Both the position numbers and the translations under genes were made by a program. Under the pieces are notes generated by a model. The model worked only from the letters and a program-made list of their open reading frames with translations, was not told where the DNA came from and searched no databases. DNA of 64,000 nucleotides. Source: Liolophura sinensis. Taxonomy: Eukaryota > Mollusca > Polyplacophora > Chitonida > Chitonidae. The stretch lies in contig NC_088295.1 of the NCBI RefSeq assembly GCF_032854445.1, positions 41,341,385 to 41,405,384 of the forward strand. Reading direction: 5' to 3'. Below are positions 41,440 through 54,729 of this stretch, one piece after another. Position 1 is the first letter of the stretch; every line of letters begins with the position of its first letter.

Positions 41440-44400
41440 GTCTGAAAAAAGAACACACTGGATACACTCGAAAACCTATCCATATTGAACACGCTGTGTC
41501 AATAAGGCTCTAGGTCTTCAAATAAGCCTATTAAAATGCAGTGGAGGCAGGCAAATTTTCGAGAGGTCTTAATGCTTCTTTTCACGTCGCTGATGCTTGC
41601 CCTCAATCGCCAGATCACACCAGGCATTTCATCTTAATTCTCGTACTTGGAATTTTCTACAGATTCCATGGCTAGCGTTATTCTTGGGGTATGGGTTGAA
41701 ATGTAAATGGAAGACAGTGCCCTCTTGTGTGGTCTTACATGGCGTCCACTGGAGACCACGTGCCTTCCACCGGTATGACCTTGACACATGCAGTTTGCCA
41801 GTTACTAGCCAATGGTCGAGGATTTACTCTGGGCACTCCTATTTTTTGTTTTATTCATAAAATTGAGCATAACGTTAGACAACAAGCAAATAAGAAATAA
41901 ATACAAAGCATTGGAGAATAAATATGAGAGATATGTAGTGTTTCTTTGTATTTGCATTGGCAACTAGTCCCTTTGTAAGAGCTGGGGTTAAGCCGTAATC
42001 ATTCATTCCTTTTGCAAGAGTAATGAGTTTCGATAGCCCTAACTGAGCCAAGTTAACGAAATGCCTTATATTTCACCGGTTGCGTGTATATCACACTGAT
42101 GTCGCTGGTCTCTTTCTTACCCTCAATGTGTACTCTTTTATATTCAAACACTTTTAAGCTGCACCAACAAACACAGGAAACTTTTCCCCCCTATTTGGTG
42201 CTGAACTGTCTTTTTGCGTCTGCGTGTATATTATTAAACTCTTTTCTATTGAAGAAAAAATTGGACTTACCTGTTCTCGAAGTGCTCAAAGGGTACATCG
42301 GGTTTGGAGGCTGTGTGAATTGCAGTGGTGGTTGGCTCGCCTATTATCTTACTACATTACAGTCAATTTCATTTACAGATATGTTTTCGTTCAGTCATAG
42401 ACTGAAATCTGTAAACACTGACAGGCTGAATACAGTTCATAAGTCATCCGTGTAATCGAACTGTGTGAGTTTTGAAGAGCTTTTGGTAAAGAAATTGATA
42501 AGAATGATGTATGAAACCGATTACACCACGAAGCACACTCACCATTAATACCCAAGTAGACTTATATAAATGTTAACGCTATTTTTGCTACGTATCACTT
42601 GTATGTAGGCCTATATGTCACAATTGACGTCTGTGACTTAATGGCATAAAATCCAATAATTTATCCTCACAGCGATTTTGGCACGGCACACATTTTACGA
42701 AGGCAAATAACATTGTCGCGCCAATCATAGATGATAAAACACGAGGCTGGTTTGTCGGTTAAAGCGTTTGCTCTCCTCTTCCAAACAATCTCGTTATATT
42801 TACATATCCCGTGGATGCGTCAGGAAACAATTGTTGACCACCAGTCACATGGCAATGTCATGGCATCATCGATCTGTATGTACTTTATAACCTCCGCAAA
42901 TATATTTTATATTTCTTAATAACCTTTCTATTTTATGCATAGCTTTAACTCAGTGTCGGGAATATTCGGAAATGACGTCATCAGTGAACATACTCAGAAC
43001 GCGAGAACAGCGTAGTATCTCCCAATTTGGTGGTCTCTCCTAAAAAAAGTTATTTTGACAGTTATCACCGTTGGACGTCACCACCTCACGCTACTTGATT
43101 TTCGTACTGACCACCGATGCCATAGAAAAACCGCATAGTTCAGTGGTGTTTTAGGCCCTTAGCAGAAATCGAGAACCTTTTTTGTACTTTTATATATTAC
43201 CCCCACATCATATAGGATAAAAATCAAAAATTTCATACATTCTTTAATATCACAAGACAAGTTTTCAACTGCGTTCTTTATTACAGGCATATGGTACCAC
43301 ATTGAAGTGGATGGAAGACCTGCGACGTGATGTGTATCAGAAACAACACTATTGTGATAAAATATGCTGCACATTTTTACTCCAGTGTTTATAAGGAAAC
43401 GACTTCGTAAAACAACCAATATAATGGTGAAAGGGATATTCAGCGGTACCTATGCCAGTCAAAAAAGTTTGGTAAGTCGAGAGTCTATTATATGTTTTCG
43501 CGTTCTAACAGTTTGGAAGAATAATATAAAAAGTAGTTTGCAAATTTACTTATTTCTAGTTTGGATTGTGTATATTACACACTGAGCAAGCACAAAAATA
43601 CAGTGCTTTGCTAACAACAACTATATACGATCTCTGTACTTAACGAATGTATTCCTGGCTTGTCTGCACTATGTCCATTATCATTAAAAGCATTACCAGA
43701 TGGTATTATTATTGACACTCCAATGCAGGTTCAGCGCACTCACTTCTCAGTTTGGTCAGACAGTTCAGGAGGCTTTGTATTCGAGAAATAACGAACTAAT
43801 GATCTTTGATGTTGAAAAAAATATTGAGGTGTTTCTGTGGAGAAAAAAGAGTTTAACTCCTGCTAATGGATATAGTTTATAAGTATAAGGTTTTAAACAT
43901 GTAAATTAAGGGCATTGAAAACATATGTCTCTATTTCCTCATATAGTGGGGTCAAGCATGCAAGAACATTTATAACCGTCCCCCTTATATAAAGCACTGA
44001 TAACCTCACACGCGCGTCCCAGTATTAACAAACGATCCGTATATAAATTTGCTGAGATTAAGCATACGTTCGCTGGTTTACGTACACATGTACGGGGCTT
44101 ACATTGTTGTTAAACGAGCATACTAACCTGGTATTGTTGAAACTGATTCCTAAGAATCGGGAGAGCATTCCGTGTTGCCTGATGATATGGGTAATCAACT
44201 AATCTGACTTGAGTCGAGCTAAATGAGGCGTATGTGTGTGAGTAGGAATGACTCATGGTGACGATCTCGCATTTCATTAATTGATTGTCAGCATCATTAC
44301 CAGAATATAGTCAATAAGACCTGGCAATACCAATCTCCAGGTCTGTATTGCATGGCCAGATGGCATCGGCCGAGTTATCAGTCGTACTGGCGAAGTTAAC

Positions 44401-44452
44401 ATTTGCTTTCTTAGTCCAGTGTCGGTACCTTGAGGGGATAGCGTTGTAATAT

Positions 44453-44714
44453 TTTTGTTTATTTATTTGATTGGTGTTTCAGGCCGTATTCAAGAATATT
44501 TCACTTATACGACGGTCGCCAGCATTATGGTAGGAGGAAACCGGGCAGAAACCCGAAGGAAACACACGACCATCCACACGTTGCCGAGAGACCTTCTCAT
44601 GTACGGCTGGTGAGGAAACCAGCATGACCTAGACGAACTCACAGTGACCATTGGTGCGATTCTCGTGGGCCATTAAGCTGCGCTAACGCGCTAACCAACT
44701 GAGCCACGGAGCAC
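44453..44714 (-). mobile_element. SINE family B, full-length reference copy
   Basis: It reads in reverse from a tRNA-like head, 'gctccgtggctcagttggtt' and then agcgcg, through the box B area, the shared core and 'gaaatattcttgaatacggc' to an A-rich tail. The head shows that the family is tRNA-derived and fixes its orientation. Confidence 0.85.
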
Positions 44715-45164
44715 ATTTCGTTCATCTTGAACTGAATTTTTGCTGTTTTAGGCCTGTTTAGGGCTATACAGTTTTTCGGCATTTTTGTTTAAACTATTCA
44801 CAACAGTGAATTAAAGTAAGTAGTACTTGGCTTTGCGATACACGGTATAATTCATATTTCGGGCTGTTAGGTAAATTTTGGACAGTCAAAATTTTGGCCT
44901 TTTTGGTCCTATTTCTGATTTTTTTTAAAAAACTGTTCTTCGTATATTGAATTTAACCCTGGTCACCAGGATGATTTACAGAACAAGTTCGCGTTGTGTT
45001 CGTTTTAGACAAAATAATGGCGGTTTCAATCTTGTTTTGTACCTTGGCGGCTTTTTGGGTGACATTTTCGACCGTTTTTTTTTCTGTTGAGACGTAGCTA
45101 TCATCCTGACAGCTTAAACCGATTGGTGACACACTTTTACGATATTTCTAGAATGCTTGTTCAT

Positions 45165-45365
45165 GCAGGGATTGTGGTCGCTGTGAGTTCAAGTCCAGCT
45201 CATTCTGGCTTCCTCTCCGGTCGTACGTGGGAGGTCTTGCAGCAACCTGCGGATGGCCGTGGGTTTCCCCGGGCAGTTCCTCCCACCATAATGATGGCCG
45301 CCGTCGTATAAGTGAAATATTCTTGAGTTCGGCGTAAAACACCAATCAAATAAATAAATAAATCA
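45165..45365 (+). mobile_element. SINE family B, 5'-truncated
   Basis: A box-B-like 'gtgagttcaagtccagctc', then 'ctgcggatggccgtgggttt', 'gtataagtgaaatattcttg' and an aaataaataaataaat tail. Confidence 0.8.
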
Positions 45366-46059
45366 TGCAGGGATTTACAGGCTGAATATTTTAACGACAT
45401 AACAAACGCTGATCAGTCGCATTTTAAGCCGGTGGCAAACGATAGAAATCCACGTGAGTATATATAAAGGCATAGTAACTCTCGGCAGTCACCCACATTG
45501 CCTTGCATTGAATGTGCACGTGAGTCTTGAGAAACCTTATACTTTACAGTGGCTCAAGCATAGTTTTAAGTAGAGATCTTAGAACGAATAAAACTGAATA
45601 ACGTTTCTTCTGAATTAACTCTCCTTGAAATCATTACAATGCCAATTTGCCATCTGTGACAAATTTCACTTCACACCCTAGTGTGTTCTGTCTTTGCGAC
45701 CAGTATAATTATACACAAAGCGAGAAGAGGTACGACTTCTTGCAGCATCAACTGCTGCATGGTTAGAACACAAACTTCAACGAACCACCAATATCCCGGG
45801 CCCCGTAAATACCGCCAAAGACGCACAGTGCCGAACAGAATAAGAGAGAAGCTGGGCTCTACTCAAAACTGTCACGGGTTAAGTGCATGATCTGTAGCTT
45901 CCATGGTAACATATGTATTTAACGTGGATCGACATGGTATAATTACACAATCACCTTCGCCTATAGAGTAGCTTATATAGTGGAACAGGAATTTGGAGTT
46001 TTGTGTACATTTCGAGCATTTGGCCAAGATCGAGAACACTTCTTTCGGTAGTGTGTTTT

Positions 46060-46620
46060 TCTGATTTCAAGGAGAATACCACGAATGGAGGGTATTATGG
46101 TATACATCTGCAACTGTTTCCATGCATGTGCAGTTTTAATTTTTTTTTTTATGGATTGTTGACGATGTGTCCCGATTCACATTTGTTCATTTCCGCGGTT
46201 GCCATGGTGACCAGATTACTATATTTCCATTCTATCTACTATACAGATATGTATGAGCTTCGTTTCCGGGCACATCGCATGAAGGGTTTTACTTCTTGGT
46301 GGATGCAAAAATACAGACGGGATAATGCATCACGACACACATTTGTTCATTTTCGCGGTTGCCATGGTATCCAGATCTTTATTTTGCCGATGTATATTAC
46401 ATAAACGGATATGACTTCGTGTTTGGGCTTCAACTCTCGTTGTTTTCCGTGTGCGGTTTGAATTTTTGGTCGATACATAGGTGACGATGTGTCATGACTT
46501 GTAATGATAACCAAATTACCATTTTCCCTTATGTGTACTACGGATATGACTTGCTACAACTTAAAGTGTTTTCCCTGAACGGTTTAAATTTTTGGTAGAT
46601 ACCTAGATCAAGAGGTACAT
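46060..46620. repeat. Diverged tandem repeat, about 150-170-bp unit
   Basis: 'cacatttgttcatttccgcg' near 46179 and 'cacatttgttcattttcgcg' near 46340 are each followed by gttgccatggt.*ccagat. A third, weaker unit has 'gacgatgtgtcatgacttgt' and 'ggatatgactt', and a fourth has 'ggtttaaatttttggtagat'. An open frame at 46003-46404 is produced by this repeat. Confidence 0.65.
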
Positions 46621-47189
46621 TGTTACCTGTTGTACATTAAGTTGTTGAGAAAAAGCTTAACTACATTCTTGGAAAATGTACATACAAAATGGCAGTTTCG
46701 TTAATGTGATTACTACATTGCTGCCAGTAAAGCCAGCTATATACAACCACGTTACGGGCAAGAATCCGAACCAGCCAAAGATTCTAAATAATCTATCAAC
46801 ATTCTCCAACGAAAGTTTGATTTATTACAGAAACACTGCTAAAACGCGTTTCGGAATAATGACTGTGATTAGTACCAAGCCTGTAGGCTTACGTGTAGGC
46901 CTATATGCAGGTTATAGGATTGGGTTACTCTCGCCAGACAGCTTGGTCTGTCATGTATCACAAACATCCGACATAACAACTGGCCATTCGTCAGCGGATA
47001 GTTGAGAGAGAGCTTCTGTGTATATAGTGCCCGTCCTTGTAATATAAAATGTGGCAAATATATAAGCTCAGAACTGCATGGGCTGAGGCATGGGGGAGTG
47101 AGCATCATGAGGAACAGCAAAATGGAATTGCGTGTGCAGTCAAACATACTTGTATATGTACGAACACTGAAGAAACTACTTTGTTACTA

Positions 47190-47350
47190 TTAACAAAGTT
47201 TTTAACAAAGCACATTGTTCTATGTTGTCAACAAAGTATTTTGTTCTTTGATGTCAACGAAGTACTTTGTTCTAAGTTGTCTACAAAGTACTTTGTTAAA
47301 TTAATTTTAAGAAAGTTGCTTTGTTAAATTCATTTGGCAAAGTAATGTGT
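47190..47350. repeat. Tandem array of a palindromic ACAAAGTACTTTGT motif
   Basis: Four to five units of about 31-35 bp contain aacaaagtattttgtt, aacgaagtactttgtt and tacaaagtactttgtt, separated by ctatgttgtc-like spacers. The core acaaagtactttgt is a perfect 14-bp palindrome. Confidence 0.75.
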
Positions 47351-47644
47351 TAATTTAAGAAACTAACATGGAAACTTTTAACAAACTCGTTTATCAGATT
47401 AATAAACTGCTTTGTAACAATTATTCAAAGATATCTGTTAATTCAACAAAACTGTTTGTTACTACAGCAAAGAAATGTACTAAATTCAGCATAGTAACTT
47501 GTTAGCTACTCTCTTTAATTTAACTACCTAGAACTGAACAATTAACATAATTTGTAAATGAATCATACCAATTTGTCGACTGGATTTGTTCACTGTCACA
47601 CATAAAGGTCATTAGCTTTAACATTCTCAACCATAGGCAGTAAT

Positions 47645-47880
47645 GCGCCGGTCCCTAACCACTCTGTTCTTTAACCAGTCCTGCATAACTTCACAGGCAG
47701 TACCATACTGCCCCATAACCAGTTGCCCAAATAACCAGTAACACAAGGCTCTGTTACCAGTGACACACTACCCTGTGACCAGTAACACATTGCCATGTAA
47801 GCAGTGTCATGCACAGCTGTGTAACCAGTAGAATCCTGCTCCGTAGCTAGGAACGGACTGCATGCTGCTCTTTAACAAGC
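47645..47880. repeat. Degenerate tandem repeat, ACCAGTAACAC unit
   Basis: About eight units of 22-30 bp built on 'ctgtaaccagtaacacac' with substitutions (aaccagttgcccaa, gaccagtaacacattg, aaccagtagaatcctg). It lies directly after the palindromic array. Confidence 0.7.
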
Positions 47881-50800
47881 AATACAACCAATGGACAACT
47901 CCGTCTGTTAAACCACTGGTCTGAAATTAACGAAATACATTGAAATCATAATAACAGACTGCAGATAATGAAATACACATGGTGTTCTAAAGAAGCACAC
48001 GTTATTACAGTTAGTAATGTGAAATAATAAAAAAAAAGATCACAGATACATACATCCATTTCCCTTGGTTTATTTATTTGACTAATATCTCTTCGCCAAT
48101 TGTCCAATAAATGAGCATTAACTGAATAGCATATAACCAATCAGAGAAAAACTATTATCTGTTGAGCTCGTAATGTAATGTTTTCAAAGATTACATAAAA
48201 GAATAAGTTAGGCTAAACACCTTTTTTTACACGTTTTAAGACAGCGTCAGCCCAACATTTAGTATTTAAAAGCCCTACCTTGATTACTTCAGTGTTGAGT
48301 CAGAATTCCTGTGGAATTTCTTTTTCATGTAAGAAACGACTTATCTATCCAATTATCAACTTACTGCAAGAAAGGCTGCGCTATCACATTTTGTACCTCC
48401 TATTTAATCTGAAAGATTTTCACTCTTATCCTTGGCTACAGCTGTTCAAAGGAACATGTAGAGCACTCCTACACGTTTGTCACGTTAAATACAAAATCGA
48501 ATTTGTCCAAAACTTCACGAATTGGTGGCACAACACTGATCAGTCCAAATAGTATGGAGTTGACGAAAGCATTGGGTTAGAAGCCTTTGTGAAGCGAAAG
48601 GGTGACTGTGAACCTGGACCTTTCCCGTATATTTCCCTATCAGTTGGCATGACTGGCAAATAAGACTGATTTTATTGATTCATTTGTGTACTCCATATTT
48701 TATCAGGAAATGATGAATACTACTTGCGCTGTAGACTTTCCACCACCAAATAATGGTGCTTACGATTGTATATGAATAAAAAAGTTTTTTTAACTGACGT
48801 AATGAAACAATGTTGACAAAAATTGAAGAGTTTTTTATTTAGATAAAAGCCTCAGTTCAATTTGTTTAATCTGCCATTTTGCTTTATTTCATGAAGAAGG
48901 GATTCTTTAATTACATTAGTTTAACAATTCTAGAATTACAGAATTCCCATTTGAATACTTGATTTAGTTTTCTGATGAATTTTCAGCCTCAATACTAAAA
49001 TTTACAATTCCCATTTATATCATATCTTAACTGCAGCAAGCTTTAACTTAACAAGAGTAGTTTGTTAACAGATGGTAGGGAGTTGGGAGAAAGCAGCTGG
49101 TCTACAAATTGGTTCAGGTTTCGTAATACCCATGCAATATACGGCATATTGGCAAGCAAAATGGCTTACTTTCACCCCCATTCCTCTAATTAACCGAACA
49201 ACGACCGAACACAGTGTAAAGTATAATGCTGTGCTGTATGATATAGATATGTGTATAATGGAACACATGGACAAATTCCTTTCTCACCAAAAGAAGCTGG
49301 AAAAACTGCACGTTTCAATGCTGCAAGACACATTTTGGACTTTCAAAGCCCCCTTAAGATAAATGTTAGAAAGAAAACAGTAAAAAAGAGTAATTGAAGA
49401 GAGATGTAAAGTTTTATTCCAATTACCTCAGTGATACATGCTGAATCAATGACAAGAGAAATGGTCTAAAACATGGAGCGCTATGTGTAACCCTCACTGG
49501 AAGTCCTGAAGTGGCGAATACATGTAGTTCCTATAGACAAGGACGTAAAGATCTTGTAAGATGAGCACGATGTATCCGTCACATTAAAATCACCTCTTCG
49601 GACTGTGATACAGGACGATTGAACATCTGGTGTAAGTATTATCTGGCTTGTCAGATGAAGTCGAAGACGATTTACCGACACCAAGTGTCTTCCACACGCG
49701 CTTCCAAATCTCGATCCAATCTTCGGTGGTGTATAATTACCTCCCTTGCCAGATCTATTGGTGGGAATGAATTCTAAACACCAGACCAGTTTTACTGACT
49801 TATTTGTTAACCTTCACATACAGAGTTAATCCTCATGCACAGTACTACAATTTGATAAAAAGGAAAGTAAAATTAAATTGCTTTTCACAATTTCAGCTTT
49901 TGAATAAAAAGTAGGTTTTGAAAATAAAATGCTACAAAAACACATGAAGACTGGTCGACTGTATGAATTCACATTTCCGTCACAATTCCATGTCTCTCAC
50001 CACGGTTGTGCAATCAAGATACCACGTTCTTTCAAAGGTAAATGAGTGGTTGATAAACAAGAGTACCAAATGGCAATCTATGTCACTAAATATACCTGCA
50101 ACAAACGATATTTTTACATGTATAGAGGTATCCTTTTGGTCACAACTTCAACCAATCAACCTTGCATGACGCTTCCACTGCCGCTAACAGATCCTAATAC
50201 CATATCTATTTCTTCACTTGGGGTAAAAAGTACAATGACACCCATGAGTAACTGGAAAGTATCGGAACATAATGCTCATCTACTATCGAGACCTACTTGT
50301 AAAATATACATGTCACATAAGCATATCATTTGTTCTCTTTTTTTTTTTTTTTTTTTTCTTGGTCACCATTTGGTTGTATATTTTTATGCAAAAAAAGCAA
50401 CGTTATGTTTTAAGCACCAAAATGAATCTTGATTCAGTTCATTCATAGAGCACACTGAAGACCAGTGGAACAGTAACTCAGCAAAGACAGCAGTATACGA
50501 GTATCACAGTGAACCAGATCTTTGACCATAGTAGAAACAATGCCCCAGAACATGCAAGGTCCCTGAAGCAGGGGGTACAACGTCATTTATAACAATACAA
50601 GTACACGTTCACTATGTTATCAGTGTATTCCCATACAGTGTGGACAAGCCTATAAAATTAAAATCCATTTTTCTAGAGTCCAGCCTGTACAAGCATGGAA
50701 TTCAACTTTGAAACCACAATCAGGTAGGCCATCTTAAAAACATGTGTATAGAACAGGTGATTGGTCCATAGTTAAACACAAAAACCTTCTGGTCTTGAAT

Positions 50801-51355
50801 TAAGAAACGAAAATGGCAACAAACTGTCTGCCCATGGGCAGGATTTTAAACGTTTAATATCACTAAAATATTGGTAAATCGTCACTGAGATACAGTTGAA
50901 CTAAAGCACACAACATTAACATATTAATCTATCACCTGCATGGTCCTGAAGCAGGAAGCCTCTCTGCGGGTTTCAGCAATGCTTAAACTTAACAAAATTG
51001 TATGTTCACATATGTAATACAAGAATTTACAAATACAAATTTAATCAAGTCTACCGGTACATCTAACAGAAACAAGGCAGAACAAATAAGTCACTCTGAT
51101 TTTGTCATAATTTAACCAAGAAAAGATTTTTATCAGATACAAAAATACGTTAACAGGCAGAAAAAAAAAAACAAGAAGGAAGCAGCTTAACTATTACAGA
51201 GACAGGTTTGTGTAGCCAAGACAAACTGTGTAATATTCTGGATAAACATACTTTTTTGCTAGAAGATGGTTAAAAAAATGTAAATAACTTGCATATTACA
51301 GAAGTCTGGCTGCAACCTAAGCAAACAGTTGAACTGCTAGAAAAATGATGTAGAG

Positions 51356-51361
51356 TTTATT
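51356..51361 (-). terminator. Candidate RhoGDI polyadenylation signal AATAAA
   Basis: The reverse strand has AATAAA about 280 nt after the stop at 51641. Other AT-rich candidates lie further downstream, so the true 3' end is uncertain. Confidence 0.35.
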
Positions 51362-51640
51362 TTGCCAGACCTAAAACAGACACAGATGAAGCCTAAGGAG
51401 AAGTCCAAATGTTGCCAAACCAAGTATAGCAAGCTAGTCAGTCTGGGCAGAAAGTTCTTTTAGCAATGTGCAAATTCTTTGTTGCAAAACAGCAATCCTT
51501 CTTGGTCTCCCGCGTGTCAGCCTACACGTCACAGAAAGCAATCAGCCTGTCACAAGGTGCACCAATTTGTCATGACCTCGAAAAATAATACGTATACTTT
51601 TTTGAGTAGTACTTTAGTTTGGCCCATCAAAGCAGCAAAT

Positions 51641-54600
51641 TTAATCTTTCCAATCCTTCTTGATTTCCAATGTCCATTCCCACTTGAGATAATTGTGGTT
51701 ATCATCATCCGTAAACTGGCTGTCAACTTTGTACTGTCCCCTGGCAATGAATCCCGAAGGGGCCTCGTCTGGAGGTGTCGTGTAGCTTTGAATCTCCTTC
51801 CTGGGGGGATAGCTTCCTACCATGAAGTTGCTCTTGTCAACTACAAAGAGATCATGCAGGTTAGATTTTGACTGTACATTTATTTATAGCCGGTTTGTAT
51901 TATATTTCTGATACATGTCAACAATTAGGTTAGTTTTGACTGGGCTTCAATGCTGCTTTACACATTATTTTGGTCATATCCCAACCTGCTGTATTCTTGT
52001 GACACAATATTTATAGTATAGTCTCACTAGAATGCCATGTCAAAGACACCAGTCACGAAGCCTCACTCAGTCACACACAGACACTGGGGTGACCAGTACT
52101 GAGCCTTTTCCTCTCATGCCTAAGATAACCAATGGTCAGTAACTGAAGATCTATAAGAATGAATGCCCGATCCCCCCTCACCTCCCCCCCTAATATCATC
52201 TCTACGAGATGGGGAATACTTAATTCTCTGCCAAATACTAGTATTTGGTTCTCCTATTTGCGACTCATACCTTTTCCACTGCTCCTTTGGCTTAATTTGT
52301 AGTATTTCTACACTAAAATTGTTCATTTAGACAAAACATGTAAATTTGCCACAAGGTTGTATAAGTCTTCTACAATGATGTACCGATATGTGCTGGACTT
52401 TATAATGTTGTCTGTTGGTAGGCCATGGGGTAGCTTTGAACTGTAGTCACAGTGCTTGTGTTTATTCATTCATTTATTTGAATGGCGTTCTATACCATAC
52501 TGATGATTTATTTATGCATGTTCGAAAATTGCATTATCAACGAAGACAGGAAGAAAAAAACAGCGTGTTTGAATCTCATTTATATCCTTTTTAAATTTAA
52601 ATTCCATAAAATTTTAAACACAAAGTACACTGAAACATCCTTCATATAAACTGAGTTTCTAAATAATGCTTAAAAAAAAAAAGGTCTTACCTTTGATATG
52701 CTTCAAGCCTTTTTTGTACAAATTCTGAGTGTATTTCAGCCCTGTAACAATATCTCTTTGGACATAAAAGTAGATCTTCACCCTGTATGTTGTGCCTTCT
52801 TTTATTACAAGATGGGTTTTCTTGATCTCCTCTAAATCCTCTGACAAAATGAAACAGAAGCACTTCAATTTAATGGAAAACATTTTTGAACTCTTTGTGT
52901 GCAAGCACATGTATTTATAATTTAACAGAAATATATATCTTTTCTTACCCTTTTCTGGTTAAAATACTATTTCACCTATAAAACTTTTGTCCATTTGTGC
53001 ATTTTTGAAGGGAAATAAAGCAAGCTCATAAAAAATAGTTTTGGTGTTGAAATTGAAAAATTTCCAACAGGATATCATTCTACCGTTCAATCAAATCTCA
53101 GAACATGTTTTTAAGATCAACAGGGTCTAGTTTCACAAAGCAGCATACACAACATTTTGCACATCACTATTATTGTACCACTGTCCTATATGTGCGATAA
53201 ACTGGGCCCTGAACTCTAAGAATCACATAAAATGAGTAACTTACTACTTTAGTCATGCATGAAACAGAATGTCAGCTAATCACTTGTAATACAACTTACT
53301 TAATAAATCCACTTCCACATCTGGCCTTCCCTCAACGACTAAGGCAAGTTTTACAGGGACAGCATTCAGTCTATCAGGGTCTGAAACATATTCATTGCAA
53401 CATTTAATTCTCTCATCCACTTATTCATGAACAATCATGGCATAATGCACGGACGGTTAAATCTTACTATCTTTGCATCTAATATTGCAGTGTTCTGAAT
53501 TTGATTTATTTGATTGGTATTATATATGGTTCTATAGAATATTTCACTTCTACGTTGGCGGCCGGCATTATAGTGGGAGGTGTTCCCAATTCGAACAGTA
53601 ATTATTCATGTGAAATATACGATACCAAAGAGTTGGTAAATTTTGATGCGATAGTGGGGAATATGGAGTCGTATATCCACCTTTCACATTTTCAAAATGT
53701 AAAGACATGTGCTCACCACATCTCTCCTGTACAGTTTCACTGTAGGAGTGCAGTGGGTTTCCCCCGGGCTCTGCCCCATTTCATTTAGTCATAATGCTGG
53801 CCGCTGTCATACAAGCGATATACTCTTGAGAACAGTGTTATCTTCATCAATTCAATTTTATTTGACTATGTTTTAACACCAAATAAAGAATACTTTCTTC
53901 ATACAATTACGATGACAGTTTAACAGATTTACGGGTGAACGAAACTGGGCAGAGCAAGGCTATAACAACGCTATGTGGCTCAGACTGGCATCCAGCCCAC
54001 AAGATGTGCCAGTTATTGGGAGGTATGATCATTAAATGGTCTTACCATTTCCCTAAACTACAATTTGAGGAGATGCAAGGTTCATAATTTCTCAGAGTGG
54101 TCTGCCTCATAAATTGAATCATTTGAAGAGCCATACTTCTTCTGAATTTTTCGCTTATACAATAGCGCTCTGTTTTATGGGTGGGCGACACCAGAAAACC
54201 TGGAGTAATTCGCCGAACGTATACATATGGATGCACACCATATTGGTGGAAGAGAAGTGCTGTTCACTGAAGGCTAGAACAGTTAAACACTTACTGTCTG
54301 TAAGTCCTCATAAAAAATGAGAGTAGGTGAATACAAATTTCCTGTCCAAGGCCATGTCTGAACTCGTCCCTTTTATCTCTTAGTGATTGACAGACTTGTA
54401 CTTTTAACTACTGGACCATGGCTTATTCCCTCTGGTTCACATAAAAACATCAGAAGAGAACACAAGAGTACTTAATGACTCAAAGGAAAGTGTAACATTT
54501 TGACTGCCAAGATAAGGCACACAAACTTACAGAGTTCCAAGCCAGGCTCTCCACCTTGTAATAATTCCCTTTTGTACTTTTCCAGGCTTTCGTCTTCTTT

Positions 54601-54729
54601 ATCCTGTTTTAACATTTCATCTAGAGCCTTTTTCTCAGGGACTTTGTAGTTAGGGTTGTCTTCATCTTCATCCTGAACCTCTTGTAACTGTGGTTCTGTT
54701 TGCTCTGCGGGCTCGGCTGGTTGAGCCAT
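51641..54729 (-). CDS. RhoGDI: Rho GDP-dissociation inhibitor
   Basis: A cytosolic chaperone that binds prenylated Rho-family GTPases, blocks nucleotide release and extracts them from membranes. Four coding exons: 54729-54531, 53380-53300, 52840-52691 and 51840-51641, with phases 0-1, 1-1, 1-1 and 1-stop. They give 209 residues, close to the usual 200-205. The N-terminal arm is acidic (DEDEDNPNYKVPEKKALDEM) with the switch-binding helix KEDESLEKYKRELL. The C-terminal beta-sandwich has VIKEGTTYRVKIYFYV, RDIVTGLKYTQ, FMVGSYPPRKE, PSGFIARGQYKV, FTDDD and ends LKWEWTLEIKKDWKD, matching RhoGDI1/2 closely. ATG 54729-54727 follows an acceptor four bases upstream, which implies a non-coding first exon. 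Confidence 0.96.
53498..53583 (-). mobile_element. SINE family B, 3' fragment
   Basis: 'gatttatttgattggtatta' and 'agaatatttcacttctacg' with 'gcggccggcattatagtggg'. It faces a second piece at 53750-53870 in opposite orientation and lies about 120 bp upstream of RhoGDI exon 2, in its first coding intron. Confidence 0.65.
53750..53870 (+). mobile_element. SINE family B, 3' fragment
   Basis: 'gcagtgggtttcccccgggc', 'ataatgctggccgctgtca' and 'gatatactcttgagaacagt', opposite in direction to the piece at 53498-53583. Confidence 0.65.

Larger units (their letters stand above)
41442..51355. other. Gene-poor interval upstream of RTK2 and 3' of RhoGDI
   Basis: No spliced gene was recognised over about 10 kb. 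It should hold the RTK2 promoter and a probable untranslated first exon, which I could not place. Contents seen: SINEs (44453, 45165), a family D fragment (42070-42108), tandem repeats (46060-46620, 47190-47350, 47645-47880) and a 25-T run ending near 50358. Short open frames here look like repeat or chance frames. Confidence 0.5.

Noticed and set aside
42084-42455. 123-codon open frame with hydrophobic stretches
   Set aside because: It begins inside a dispersed repeat fragment (family D) and shows no domain or exon structure.
46003-46404. 133-codon open frame
   Set aside because: It coincides with the diverged tandem repeat and has no recognisable protein features or splice context.
49072-49362. 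96-codon open frame
   Set aside because: No similarity recognised, no splice partner, and composition is like the surrounding intergenic sequence.
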